Origin: Ligustrum vulgare
Taxonomy: Eukaryota > Streptophyta > Magnoliopsida > Lamiales > Oleaceae
NCBI GenBank assembly: GCA_963555705.1
Contig: OY743190.1
Coordinates: 20,591,491-20,655,490 of the forward strand
Reading direction: 5' to 3'
DNA length: 64,000 nt
Position 1 is the stretch's first letter. Each line of letters begins with the position of its first letter. A program made the position numbers and the translations under genes. Below, piece by piece: positions 33,836 to 47,900 of the stretch. The notes under the pieces were generated by a model. The model was not told the origin of the DNA and did not search any database. It saw nothing but the letters and a program-made list of their open reading frames with translations.

Positions 33836-34300
33836 GAGATGGTTGATAACACGGATGACAGCCGAGAGTGGAAATTGTTCATTGATGGGTCCTCGGCTGA
33901 GAGACGATCCGGTGCGGGAATATTGCTAATAAGCCCAGAAGGGTTCAAACTGTATAGTGCAATCCATTTTGACTTTAAAGCCTCAAACAATGTTGCTGAA
34001 TACGAGGCACTATTAGCTGGGCTGAGACTTGCGAAAGCTTTGAAGATTAAGTCCGTAGTGGCGAATAGTGATTCGCAGCTCGTTGTGAGCAGTTTAATGG
34101 ACAATTTTCTGCCAAAGAACCAGCTATGGTCGCTTACTTGAAAAAAGTAAGAGATTTGGTTGTGCACTTTGTAAAAATGGAGTTACGGCACATTCCCAGA
34201 ACTGAGAATTCCAACGTCGATGCTTTATCCAAACTAGCAAGCAGCAATGATTCAGAGCTCCATAATCTGATCCCAATTGAGCATTTGTTGACCTCTTCTA
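33836..34300 (+). pseudogene. Second (archaeal-type) RNase H of the Tat element
   Basis: EWKLFIDGSSAERRSGAGIL, then NNVAEYEALLAGLRLAKALK, then VVANSDSQLVV, and in the next frame LRHIPRTENSNVDALSKLAS give an RNase H fold separate from the one after RT. The acidic residues are in place: D of FIDGSS, E of AEYEAL, D of NSDSQL and D of NVDALS. A second RNase H between the first and integrase is known for the Tat lineage. It is split by a frameshift near 34130. Confidence 0.88.
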
Positions 34301-35569
34301 TTGAGTCAGGGATGGAGATTTTGGCAATAGAAGAAGAAGGATCTTGGATGAATCCTATACTAGCATACTTGAAGCATGAGACAGTGCCAGACAAGCCTGA
34401 AATAGCTCGGAAGTTGCAAATATATGTCGTAAATTTCGTACTTTTGGATGACATGCTCTATAAACGGAGCTATACCTCCCCTTTGCTGAGATGTGTTGGC
34501 CCGGAAGAAGGACGGTATGTAATGAAAGAAATCCATGAGGGCATATGTGGCAACCACGCCGGGGCGTTATCACTAGCTCGGAAAGCCCTTAAACAGGATA
34601 TTTTTGGCCGACTATGCGAAAGGACTCCCATGACTTCGTGCGCAAATGCGATAAATGCCAAAGGCATGCAACCATACCGCATCACAAGCTAACTGTGGTG
34701 ACTAGCCCTTGGCCTTTTGCCAAGTGGGGGGTTGATATTATTGGTCCTATGCCTAGGGGTGCTGGTAATAATTGCTTTGCAATAGTGGCAATTGACTACT
34801 TCACCAAGTGGGTCGAGGCGGAACCTCTGATGAGGATTACCGAAGCCAACACCACAAAGTTCATCTGTAAGAATGTCATATGCCGATTCGGAATACCACA
34901 CTCGCTAGTTAGTGATAATTCAAAACAGTTCAAAAACAGAAGCATAGATGAATTGTGCGACGATTTGGGATTAAGAAATTATTTTCATCTCTACATCACC
35001 CACAAGCTAACGGACATGTTGAAACTGTGAACAAGATCATAAAGAATACCCTGAAAAGGTAGCTGGAGTCCAAAAAGAGTGCATGGGTAGAAAAATTCCC
35101 ACAAGTATTATGGGCACTTCGAACCACCTCGCACATTGCCACTGGTAAAACGTCTTTCTCCTTGGCATACGGATCCGAAGCGGTATGTCCAGCCGAAATT
35201 GGGGTCCCTTCTCTTCGTCAAATACATTATGACCAAGTGGGAAACGAAGAAACACAAAGGGCTAATTTGGATTTCCTCTTGGAAAAACGGAATGATTCTC
35301 AAGTGGTAATGACCAGGTACCATGAGAAAATGGCCCGCTATTACAACAAAAGGGTTATGAGTCGGCACTTTAATATTGGGGACTTAGTCCTCAAAAAGGT
35401 TCTTCCCTCAACTCAAGAACTAGGAGTAGGGACTTTAGGTCCTAACTGGGAAGACCCTTACAAAGTCTCTGCCGAGGTGGTACCAGGAACGTACATGATC
35501 GAGGATTTATCTGCGGTACCTTTATGTAATCCTTGGAACACGGATCACCTTCTTCGTTATTTTCAATAA
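34301..35569 (+). pseudogene. Tat integrase
   Basis: The zinc-binding H-H-C-C part reads EIHEGICGNHAGAL, then a frameshift, then FVRKCDKCQRHA. The catalytic core has D in WGVDIIGPMPRG, D in LVSDNSKQF and, in another frame, E in ANGHVETVNKII. The tail continues through VLWALRTTSHIATG, RYYNKRVMSRHFNIGDLVLK and NPWNTDHLLRYFQ, ending at 35569. Integrase inserts the DNA copy into the chromosome. Frameshifts near 34610 and 34990, and a stop after NTLKR, inactivate it. Confidence 0.9.
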
Positions 35570-36376
35570 ATCAAATTCCTCTTCAGTGGTTACAGCATTA
35601 ACATATGATTTTATAAAATCCTAAGTGAGTTACGTTGAGGATTATACCAAGTACTGATTAGACAAACATAATGGATAAAAACAAATTCCTAGATTATTTT
35701 GGTTATAAGACCATACGTCTACACCATGCATGACATTTGTTAAAAACAAGGGACTCTTATAAGCGTACGCTACGACCACTACGTATGGTTTGAAAGTGAT
35801 AACACCATCAATAGGAGTTCATATAAATTTATAAACATAGGTGTTACAGAGTATAAGACAAAAATGTTCAAAAATTGGTCAAAATTAGATCTAACCAGCA
35901 AACATGAATGCCTTGAGCTACTTAGATCTGAGGGACCATACACATATCTTCGTACGATGCGTTTACAAGACGTTTTTGTCTGGAAGTGTTCACGCTTAAA
36001 CAGATAAGGTCGTACAAACTAAGACATTGAACTAAATATAAATAAATCATTGCATTCATAAAATCAAAGTATTTACAATTTGAATGTTGTTACATTTACA
36101 ATATAAGGCGCCTTTGCACTTACAAAAAAAAAAAAAAACAACAACATGGCAAATACAAAAGAGGATCATTGCAGGTGCATCCAAAGGATCTATAGGATCA
36201 TCGAGGGAATCATCTTGAGGCTCGGGGTACAGGGCTTCAATGGAGGATAGGACTAGGGATGGAAAGGCTTCCTTCACGTCCCCCAAAGCCATCCTGGCCC
36301 CAATGTTCCCAAAGACCCTCTGCATGGCCTCATATTCTGGTCTCTCTTCAAAAGTGTCTTTGAAATTCTGGATTGC
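35570..36376. other. Spacer between pol and the antisense gene of the Tat element
   Basis: No gene is supported. It contains a poly(A) run at 36125-36138. The - strand reading at 36056-36325 (QRVFGNIGARMALGDVKEAF) may be the 3' part of the antisense gene. Confidence 0.4.
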
Positions 36377-38897
36377 CTAAGACACCTTGGCACTTAGAGC
36401 TTTCTCCACTCGTGATGCAACGGTCTGCTCCAGAACTTTCGTGATCCTAGATTGCATATGCCGTTCCAGAGAGGCAAGGTCCTCCTCTGCCTTCCTCCTA
36501 GCCTCCACCTCTCTCCCCAATTTCTCAGAGGCTGCTACCACCTCAGCCTCTAGCTTAACCTTGGCCGTATTGGCTACTGTCAGAGCCTCAGAAGTTATGG
36601 ACTGAGCCCGGTTGGAATCGTCCAATTTTTTACAAAGGGATGCCACGTCTGCCTCGAAAGCCTGAAGGTCATGCCTTAACTTTTCATTGTCCTCCTGAAG
36701 GCGTTTGGCTGTCACCCTATCTTCCGAGGGGGCCTTGACAGCAATGGATAGATGCTCCTTGAGGTCCTTAATCTCTCTAAGCATATTGTCAGCATGGCGA
36801 AGGGCAGTCTCAGCGTCCTTCTTGTCCCGCTGCGCCTCCTCCACAGAAGACTCCACCTCGTCAATAAGGGCCAGAGCCCTAGCATTCATAGCCTTTCCAG
36901 TAAGCAGCTTCCGGGATGGAGTGGCACTAGAGGAGAAGGCAGACTAGCCCTCTGTCCAAAATTGCTCAGTGACTAAAGCAGCCCTGGCAGGAGGAGAACT
37001 GGGGAAGTAGAACAAAGAATAACTGAAGGTAACATCTCTAGGGAGAACACTGGCTCTAATGTGCTTGAGCTATTCTGCCCCCTCAAGTGTCACTTCGTAA
37101 GCCAAATCTGGGATAGACATAGATGGCTAGTCCTCCAAATCCTGAATCTCTGGCGGCGGAGGTGCGGATGTTTTTTCCTTTTCCTTACCCCTTTTAAGCC
37201 TCTTTAATGGGGCAGGCTCCTCCTCGGATACGTGTTCAGAAATATCCTCAAACAAGAGAGATTGCACAGAAACGCTCTTAGACTCCCTCTCCCTCTTGGA
37301 GCCGCCCCTGCCCGATCTTTTTCCTTTCCCCAATGTAGCAACCCTCTTAGGTTCAGCCCCTTTTTCTGAGCTAGGCTGTTGGGGACCCACAGACAGCAGA
37401 CTGGGTTGAGGCAACAGTGCCGGAAGAGGACCCTGAAGTTGGGCTGTGGACGCCTCATATACCACTTTTACCACCCCTACTTGCAGGTTAACAAGTACTG
37501 CTTTCTGCCTCTTCTCGATTTCACTGCCTTGTCGAAGAGCAGGAGGAATCTTTTTGGCCATGAGACCCTTCAAAGGAATCTTCAAAAAATCCTTGGAACC
37601 TAGCGAGAAAAGAAGGGGAATGAAGTTATGAACGGACAAGGTATAAGTTATGAAGGCAATAAGGAAACAAAATTACTCATGGCTCGCATAAAACCGTGCT
37701 TAACAAATAATTTATTTTGTTGAATGACCCCCTGAAAAGTGCCCTTGTAAGCAAACAAGCGCCTTACTGCCGCTAAGTCTGTGTCAGAGAGGAGGCAGGC
37801 AAAAGTGTCCCCTGCCATAAACCAATAGCATGTTAGGAACCAGTAAAGAAAGGTGAATAGAAAATAAAAAACGAAAGATGCATGACACTCAAGCACACTA
37901 AAGAAAATACAAGACTCACTAGGTGGGGAAAGAGTTCGAGGAACTGTAATTTCTGGACTAGGGTCTGCAGGAGAGCTCTGCTACTCCCCCGCAACCCAGA
38001 AACATTGGTTCCTCCAGTTCTTTATCTAAGTAGGATGACCAGAAATAACGGGAGGGTATGAGCCCCTAGGAGACAAGTAATACCAGTCTTTGACGTCCGA
38101 CCTCACTTCTTTTTTCCTTCTAACTAATTTCTTCAAAGTATACAAGGTATGGATGATGTGTAGTGAGATGGGATAGTCAGGGTTGACCTCTTGCCACACT
38201 AGCCAAGTACCCACGGCCTGCGTCCAGAAGTTGGGAGCCAGCTGGTAGGGGCATATGTTGTTGCTCCTGAGCAGTGCCCTAAAGAAGGGGTGCATGGGTA
38301 GCCTCATCCCGCAAGATAGAGCATCATAACATATAGCCACTTGACCTGGGGGAGGGCTGCAAGGTCAACAAGAAGGTGTAGGGTGCACTAATCGAACCCC
38401 TTCTGGCATCCTGAATTTCGCTGAGGCTCCAGCCAAATCAACCCCTCGAATTTCAGTGGCGATCTCGTTGCTTTCCCACGACTCTGGGTTCGGATCAGGG
38501 TCTACATGATATCCTGATACTTTATTCACCAGGTCTACCCAACCTTCAAACTGGGTTATTTCCTCCTCAGAAAGCCCCAGCTCTTCCCTACGTGCCCTAA
38601 ATGGGGCCCTAACAATTAATCTGAGGTCCTGTGACCAGAAGAAGAGCCCACAACCTCTCCTCTTCCCAAATCCCTGTCCCACTTGCTTCGGAGCTCTCTC
38701 AAAGAAGCGTCTTTCTCGGATGATAGATGAACCATGTAGTTCTGGTCTTTTTCTTCTTCACTGTCAGAATCACTCAAATAAATTATACCACTGATTTTCC
38801 TATTCCTCCTCTTAATCTGCTCCCTAAAGAAGCAGGAACTAAAAACCGACAAAGATATTGGACAGAAACCTCTGACAGGAACCGCCATTGCTAACAT
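36377..38897 (-). pseudogene. Antisense accessory gene of the Tat element (PF04195-like plus coiled coil)
   Basis: Read leftward from ATG 38897: a Ser/Asp/Glu-rich segment (YLSDSDSEEEKDQNYM); RREELGLSEEEITQFEGWVD; then MRLPMHPFFRALLRSNNICP followed by QLAPNFWTQAVGTWLVW (about 38170-38300), which resembles the 'putative gypsy-type transposase' domain PF04195. A Lys/Arg-rich linker (KRSGRGGSKRERESKS) follows, then a long coiled coil (36889-36377, e.g. EEAQRDKKDAETALRHAD). Pieces lie in different frames separated by possible introns, and some breaks are true stops. Antisense ORFs downstream of integrase are known in Tat elements; their role is unsettled. Confidence 0.72.
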
Positions 38898-39664
38898 TTC
38901 TTATGAACCAGTTCCCCCAACTCTTTCCATTTATTCTTAAAAAAGAACCAGACTTACCGAAAGATAAACAAAAGGCAAAACAAAGTTTTCAAAGCCACGC
39001 TTGAAGATTAGAAGTAAAAAGGTTTTCTTTACACTTACAAAGGAAAAGAAATTTACCTTCAGAAACGGAAGTCCAAGATTGTATACTCGGAGCGAAGAAC
39101 GAGCCAATGAAGAGTGTAGAGCGACATGGATGAGTTGTTACATAAAGAGCCCTTGAAGAGATATCAAAAACTTGCAAATACAGAAGGGGCGCTGCAACTT
39201 CTTGCGGAGATACTACTGCAAAAAATTCTGAGGATACGGTAAAGGAGAAACAATGAGGAGAAGAAGGCTTTATAGGGAACTCAATAAACCAAAACCCTTA
39301 GTTTGCGAGCCACATAATTAACACGGGTAACAAACATCCCTTGGGGGATGGATTAATCAAGGCGCCAACTGTCAAACGAAGGGAGAAAACCGTTCAGTTA
39401 CCATAGTGGGCGCCACGCTTGGAGAGATGTTACCTATCAGTCCTTTCCTGCTCCTTGGGAACCGATATTAGTAGCCCCCCTTTATGTTAAATGTGCCATC
39501 TAAAAGACATGTTGGTGTAATTCCAATTTTCACTTGAAAAGTAGAACGGGAATAGAAGGTCGGCTTTACTTTCAATCCGAGCTCCTACTAAGGAATGTCA
39601 TTCTGAGCTTTAAGCATACAGCGTCATACGATAATTCCCAGCCAATAGAGGGAAGAATAATAAA

Positions 39665-39709
<45 letters not shown>

Positions 39710-39850
39710 GTAACAGATAAACAAAGTTCGAGCATGATCGTAATCCCGTAGCTACACGACTACAGAAGGCCATCAAAATAAAGTTAGTGCCTCGAACATA
39801 CAACAAATCCTACCCGCCCATGAATGACCACATCGAATTTGAGGGACTAG
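38898..39850. other. Non-coding 3' region of the Tat element with (AT)n
   Basis: No gene is seen. It includes an (AT)n run at 39668-39704 and ends with TTTGAGGGACTAG (39838-39850), a purine-rich stretch next to the 3' LTR that would serve as polypurine tract. Confidence 0.6.
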
Positions 39851-40522
39851 TGTTGAGATCGTATCCAAAATACGGCACATTGGATCACCAGCGAAGGTCC
39901 AATGGACTCTAGCCCATGGTTAAAGCTTAAAATAACACCTTGGGTCAACTGTCAAGGTGGAATATCGCGCGAACCTCTTTGGCCGAACTGATTTGTGTCT
40001 GGCCGATGTGCTGTATGCTTAGCCGATGTGCTTTACAGTGACGCACAGAAGAGGGATGGGACAAGGGACGAAGTCAGAGATGTGACACCACCTTTACCAT
40101 GAAGTGACAGGCGCCCATCCCCTACAAAGTATAGTAATGTTTAATATCAAAAGGCAAGATCTCCTTTTTTAGAAGCTAGGGTAAATACAAGTGTAAAGTA
40201 CGCCACGTGTCACGATCCGAAACAACGAGTTCCTCTATAAATAGAGCACTCCTCCCGCTTTGTAAGGGGTTAGCAATTTCATACTATTAACTAAATATTT
40301 TACTCTCACTCCCTTTTCTCTCTTTTACACATTTATATTTCCCGCACCCAATTTATATCTGCTTGAAATGAGCACTGACTTTGGCATCGGAGTGCAAATG
40401 GGAGCCACCTCGGCCCCCTTTACAAACGGAACGTTTGTCACAGTGCGTAGAAGATCCACGTGTTCAAGAGGGAGGAGTTGAGACGTGTTGGTCCAAGGTC
40501 CAGCCGGATTTTGTGGTCAACA
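39851..40522 (+). repeat. 3' LTR of the Tat element
   Basis: 672 bp, TGTTGAG...GTCAACA, TATAAATA at 40236-40243. It is followed by GCAGG, the unmutated copy of the target site, which restores the Helitron splice donor CAG/GTATTA. Confidence 0.93.
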
Positions 40523-43500
40523 GCAGGTATTAATAAATTATTTAGTTGTTACTCACTTACAACTTTCAAGATCGTGTAGAAGTAATAAATTTGAATGTTG
40601 TTTAAGATTCATTTTTTTAAATCAATAAATATTTCTTATGTACAGTTGTGTACACCATCGAATTCCAAAAGCATGAGTTGCCCCATGCTTATATTTTGCT
40701 CTTTCTTTGTCAAGATGCAAAATATTTTAGAGGAGATGGTATAGATCGAATCATATCTGCTGAAATTCCTGAAGAATTAAATAACCAAAAGTATTGTGCT
40801 AATTTGAGAGATCTTATGATGCATGGTCCTTGTGGCAATATGAGAAATAATTCTCCATGCATTATCAATGGACGGTGTTCGAAACATTATCCAAAGAAAT
40901 TTCTCAAATGTACAAATGTCGATGATGATGGTTACCCAATTTATAGCCAACGAGATATGGGAATAATTGTAACAAAGAATACTATCAATCTCGATAATAG
41001 ATTTGTAGTTCCGCATAATTGTTATCAGTTGTTGAAGTATGGTATTTACGTAAATGTACAGTGGTGCAATCATTTAGATCGATTAAATATCTTTTTAAAT
41101 ATGTCAACAAAGGTCATGACCTTTTAACAACCAGTTTTTATCAAAGTGCTAATGGTAGAAATGAGAATCAACAAGTTGATGAAATTAAAATGTATTATGA
41201 TTGTAGATGCATTTCTTAATGTGAGGCCGCTTGGCGATTATTTGGATATGACATTCACTTTAGAAATCCATCGATCGAGCATGTGTCGTTTCACCTTCCA
41301 AACCAGCAAAATATGTATTTTTCTGGGAATGATACATTAGATGTTGTTTTAAGTCATCCTACAGTGAAGGAAAGCATGTTCACTGCATGGTTTCACAAGA
41401 ACGGGGTTTATGAAGAAGCAAGAAATTTGAACTACTCGGAGTTCCGTACTAAGTTTGTTTGGAAGCCTACACAGAAGCACTGGCATCCTAGGCAACGTGG
41501 GTTTTCAATAGGTCGGATATTTTTGTACCTCCTGGGACTGGGGAGATGTATTATATACAGATGTTTCTTAACAAAGTAAGGGGTCCTAAGAGCTTTGAAG
41601 AGATTAAGATTGTTGATGGTGTGCAATATGAGTCGTACAAGGACGCTTGTTATGCTCTTGGGCTTTTAGATGATGATAAGGAATACATTGACGGACTATT
41701 TGAAGAAGTCATTGGGGGTCTGCTCATTCTCTTATGAATTCATTTTCTACATTGTTGATATCAGATTCCTTATCCAGACCCGAATTTGTTTGGGAACATT
41801 GCTAGTCATTATTGTCTAATGATATACTCTACCAACAACGGACCGTTCTTAGTTATCAAGATAATTTTGTCATCTAATATATAACAACTACTTCATGTGT
41901 TCATTGTGTTCATATTAAAATTCATTTTTTTATTGTCAAAAGCTTTTTTCTATCGTTGTAAAATATATATTTTGTAAAATAAATTTAGACATTTCTCTAC
42001 GTACAAAGTTTTACTATCATATTGACTACATAACTTTAATACTAATTATAAGCTTCGAAAAATTGAATTGATTTATGGAGTTAGATTTGGTTGAAGTTGA
42101 AATAAAAAAAAAAAAAAAAAAACTATGCACTTCTAGAGATAAGGAGAACATTGGGTGCCAGAGGTAAAAGACTTCGCGACTATCCATCAATGCCATTCCC
42201 ATCTGAAGTGGACACCTCAATCTCTGGAAATACAGACTCATACACGATGAGATGTGTTACGATAAAAGATCTCTTGCAGAAGAGCAGCCAAGATTTGTTG
42301 CCAGCTTGAATGATCATCAGAAAATATATCTATAATACGATAATGGGTTCTATTCAACATGATTTAGGAGATGTGTTTTTCTTATACGGTTGAGTTGCAC
42401 GGGAAAAGATTTATTTGGAAAACGCTTTCTACATGTTTGCAATCTATTGGTGAAATAGTTTTTAATGTAGCCTCAAGTGGAATTGCGTCTCTTCTACCTC
42501 CTAATGGTAGAACGTCTCATTCTAGATTTTTCATTCATCTCAACCCAAACGAATATTCTACATGCAACATCAAGCAGGGAACTCCACTCGCATAATTGAT
42601 TGCAAAATCCAAACTTATAATTTGGGATGAGACCCCTATGATGCACAGAAACTGTTTTGAGGATCTTGGCCATTCCATGATAGATATAATGAGATCTATA
42701 AATCCAATGTGTGCAAACCGACCTTTTGGGGGGAAAACTATAATGTCCAATGGAGATTTTAGGCAAATATTGCTAGCCATTTCAAAGGGAAGTAGGCAAG
42801 ATATTGTGCATGCGACTATCAATTTGTCGTACTTTTGGAGGCATTGCAGAGTTTTGAAGTTAACAAAAACATGCATCTTCAGAGTATTGATCGCGATGAT
42901 CGCAGTGAACAGTTGAGATAATTTTCAGAATGGATCTTAAGCATGGGGGATGGTGCATTGGGCGGCGACAATGATAGGCATGCAAACATAGTTATCCCAG
43001 ATGATCTTTTGATCCATAGGTCGAACAATTTGCTTGAGTCAATTGTTGAAAGAAAATATCCATGTTTCATGGATAACTTTGACGGTGAGGCATATTTGCA
43101 GGGCAGAGCCATACTTGTTCCAACATTAGATATTGTTGAATCTGTCAACGATTATATGATTTCCATTAATGCTAAAGGGAGGACTTATTTAAGTTCAGAT
43201 TCTACATGCAAGTCGGATACCAATTTCAATCTTTAGGAGATCTTCATTCATCAGAATTTTTAAACACTATAAAATGTTCTGGCATCCCGAACCACAAGTT
43301 AAAATTGAAGGTCAATGTCCCGATTATGTTGTTGTGAAATATTGATCATATTGTAGGCCTTTGTAATGGAACCATGCTTATTGTAACGAGACTTGGAAAC
43401 CATGTTATAGAGGTTAAAATCTTGCCTGGTTTAATGCTGGACAGAAAGTTTGTATAACAAGGATGTCATTAACTCAATCGTTTCCTAAAAGCCCATTTAG

Positions 43501-43747
43501 GTTTCAAAGAAGACGGTTTCCTTTGGTTGTTTCGTAAGCAATGACAATTAATAAGAGTCAAGGACAGTCGCTATCCAATGTTGGACTTTTCTTGAAGAGA
43601 CTTGTTTTTAGTCATGACCAACTATACGTTGCTGTGTCGAGAGTCGCCGATAGAGTTGGATTGAAAATTCTTATATGTGACAAAGATGGTGAACAAATGA
43701 ATACAACAATTAATGTTGTTTACAAAGAGGTTTTCCGTAATTTGTAG
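40523..43747 (+). pseudogene. Helitron Rep-helicase gene, segment 4 of 4 (Rep and PIF1-like helicase)
   Basis: After an intron (GTATTA to TACAG, about 40527-40644) the frame gives the Rep part: TIEFQKHELPHAYILLF, where the HUH nuclease motif reads H-A-Y instead of H-x-H. Then come HGPCGNMRNNSPCIINGRCS, LDNRFVVPHNCYQLLKYGIY and KYLFKYVNKGHD (tyrosine motif). The helicase part has LIIWDETPMM (Walker B) at about 42615, FGGKTIMSNGDFRQILLAIS, and the end MTINKSQGQSLSNVG with LYVAVSRV. A 240-bp AT-rich gap (41882-42115) and many frameshifts, plus a degraded Walker A, show it is dead. Intact relatives move Helitrons by rolling-circle replication. Confidence 0.9.
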
Positions 43748-44953
<1,206 letters not shown>

Positions 44954-47900
44954 ATGGCTTCTTCTCAGGTAGAGTTCGCCTCCTCATCGCTATTTGGCTG
45001 TGCGCTCAGGAGGGATCATCGGAACGGATGCACCGCCGCCCCCTTCAAGAAGAATCTCAATGACCTGGTTAATTCATGTAATTCTGATGAGAATTCGCAC
45101 CCACGTCTTCACATTGATTATACTGATTTATGGGTTCATCAGCCCCAATGGCAAACCGCCCCATCCAGCGTCACTGCTTCTCCTGATAATAATGTTATTA
45201 TCAGAAACGGTAATGATGATGATGATAATAATAATAATAAGAACAATGATAATGATCGTGGAAAGATTAAGGCCAGTGATGAAGATAAATGGACAAGAGC
45301 TCGAGAAATGGTATTTGCTGGTGATAGAAAGAGGCAGGGTCGTGTGTCCTCAGGTTCTTGTTCTGTATTTAAACAGGAGAATTCTCCAACGCAATCTGAA
45401 ACTTCTGTTGAGATTCCTAATTTGCGCGGTGTCTCTTCCCTGGTTCAGAAATGGAGAGATTTTGAGGCCGAATCCAAGTGCCTGCAGAGCAATTCGAGCA
45501 CTAAGTTTGCAGAGAATGCTTCATGCATTGATGTCCCTTCGCGACATTCCGATGTTTGCGAGGACAGACCTGTTAGTAATGAGGAAACATTTGGTGATTG
45601 GGAATCGGATAGAATGGTGTCGAGTGATCCGTCTTCTTCAATGGGAAGAGATTCTGAGGCCACAGAAAGAGAGCGGCTCAGGGTCGCGGATATCATTAGA
45701 AAGCTGACATCTTCTACTGAAGATAGGGAGCATATTGCTGGCTATGAATCTTCGTCGCCTCTTGTTAGAACATCACTGGATCAATCAGATCAGAGTTGTT
45801 TTTCCTCTGTTTTGTGTTCACCGTGCATCAGGGGGCGTGGCGCATTTAACAATTTGCTTGTGCAAATGAAGAACGAGAGACACAAGGAGATTGAAGGACT
45901 TGTAGCGCGCAAAGCGGTTTCCAAGTTCTCACACCGAGGCCGCATTCAGGTATTATTCATCTCTAAAATTGCTCCTCAGTCATTGCTTGTTTAGTATTAT
46001 CTATTTTCCAACAATACCATGCTTTGTACATAGGCTCTGCTCCGGGTTAGATTTCTTCGTCGTGGACTTGAACCCAGAGGGTGTCAACATTTAAACAGCA
46101 CATCATTTGAATTCAAAAGATTTACACAATCTGCCATAGCGCATATCAGGTTAGATCCTTAAAAGATTTTTGCTTATGGAAACCCTGTACATGGTTCTTT
46201 CCCTTCCCATATTGTTAATTTGCAATGGTTACTTGACGATAACAAGACCAAATGATCTATATCTCTTTAATATTTATAGGGAACGGTTCAAATCTGGTGT
46301 TCAAAATGGTGCTATTGACTCAAAGAACTCGCACGGAGAGGCCATAGATAATGCTGCATCAGCAGAAAATATGTTGAATCAACATCAACCAGTTAAACAA
46401 AATCAGCATCAAGAAACAAAAGGCTCCTTAATTTCCCATGAAGTAATAGCAGATCACGTCCTAGATGCGGAAACCTCTTCTACATGTCAAGAAACAAATA
46501 TCTCCATAATTTCCCATAAAGTAACAGCAGATGACATCCTAGATGAAGAAACCTCTTCAACATCCAAAGGGCATGTAATGGAACTCGTTTCCCATGAAGT
46601 TAACGAAAGTTCTCGACTAAGCAGTTTTCAAGCACATGACTCCGAGCATCTCCATGAAGAAGCAAGTCCATTATCAGATTTTATGTGGCAGGGGGCAGGC
46701 TGTGAAACCTACGATTGTGGTTTGGCTGAATCTACAGACACAGCAGAACCCCTTATCGATTTTAAGAAAAATAACCATGCAGAGGAAGAAGACGTGACTT
46801 CTAACCAACGGCTTACCAGAACCAATCACGACTTGATTGATGATTGTGCTCATCCATATAGTCAATGTGAAAACAAGCTTCTAATGGGAATTGATGCCCA
46901 CTGGGTAAATGTTTCTCATCCAGAGGATGAATGTGAAGAACTACATTGCGATTATCAGCAACAATCAGAATTTAATACAGACTGGATAAGTGATATATCA
47001 CGCCCAAGAAGTGATTGGGAAGATCTCAGGCAAGCAAGATACTGTGAGATGCTAGATCCTTTCTTGGAGAAAGAAGACATACGCGTGCTTCTCGAAAGGT
47101 ATCCCGGCTATTATGATACCTATAGCGTCTAGTCATTACTCTGGCAACAATTAATTATACTTTTAAATAAATACCTTGATCATCATCCAAGAATTTTATC
47201 TGATGCTAAAATTAAAAATAAGATATTGATGGAAAGTTTTAGGTGTAAACAATAAAAAATGCATAGTTCCTTTATGAACTAAAGGATAGAGTTGTAAGTG
47301 TTCACAAAAGATGATGACATCCAATCTGTTGAGGAAAAATATCTGAGCAAGTACCTTTTGTAGTGATGACATCCAATATGGCAGTCACTGCCATTGGCAT
47401 AGGTCATAAGCTCATTTAAATATGATCTAGTATCAATTTCTTGGTCTTTGTGATTAACACGTTGATGGTAGAAATACGCTTCTGACTATTTACTTATCGA
47501 GTGAAGAAAAATACACAAACATACTTAGGTACATAAAATTACTATATGTTTATGAAACTTATAAAATCTCAATCAATTTAAAATCTTAATTGCTCCATGC
47601 ACTGTTTTAGGTTTATAATTAAACAGCCAGTTCTCAAATGGATGCCCTGCTTATGATCGTGTACAGTGATTTTATTTTATAATCATAATGTGCAGAAGAA
47701 GTGTTTCAACTTTTCTTTCAAGTGTTCTGAGAGAGAACATTGACCGATTGATGATGTCTCGCAATCCACAGAGACAACTGAATGTGAAGAACAATCTGAT
47801 GGAGGAAATAGGAGAAGAACAAGTGATAGAGGAGGAAGATAAAGGTGAGGACGAGGATGCGGTTGCATTAGAAGAAGAAGAGGATGAGCAAGACGAAGAA

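Larger units (their letters stand above)
26773..40522 (+). mobile_element. Tat-lineage Ty3/gypsy retrotransposon, complete but inactive
   Basis: The element is 13.75 kb: LTRs 26773-27454 and 39851-40522 (TGTTGAG...GTCAACA), and duplication GCAGA (26768-26772) against GCAGG (40523-40527), differing at one base. The primer-binding site TTTTGGCGCCGTCTGTGGGA starts at 27455. Domain order is gag, protease, RT, RNase H, a second RNase H, integrase, then an antisense gene. The second RNase H and the antisense gene are marks of the Tat group. The LTRs differ by many substitutions and indels and every domain has stops, so it is old. A 1.7-kb element is nested in gag (29341-31061). Confidence 0.93.

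Noticed and set aside
44994..45707. Alternative 237-codon reading over the first exon of the RING gene
   Set aside because: Shifted frame of the real exon; Ile/Met runs come from a GAT/AAT repeat, and only the other frame continues through correct splice sites into the RING domain.
46170..46279. Extension of the RING gene exon 3 upstream to an ATG at about 46170
   Set aside because: That part lies in intron 2; the acceptor TTATAG at 46279 joins exon 2 in frame with a conserved reading.
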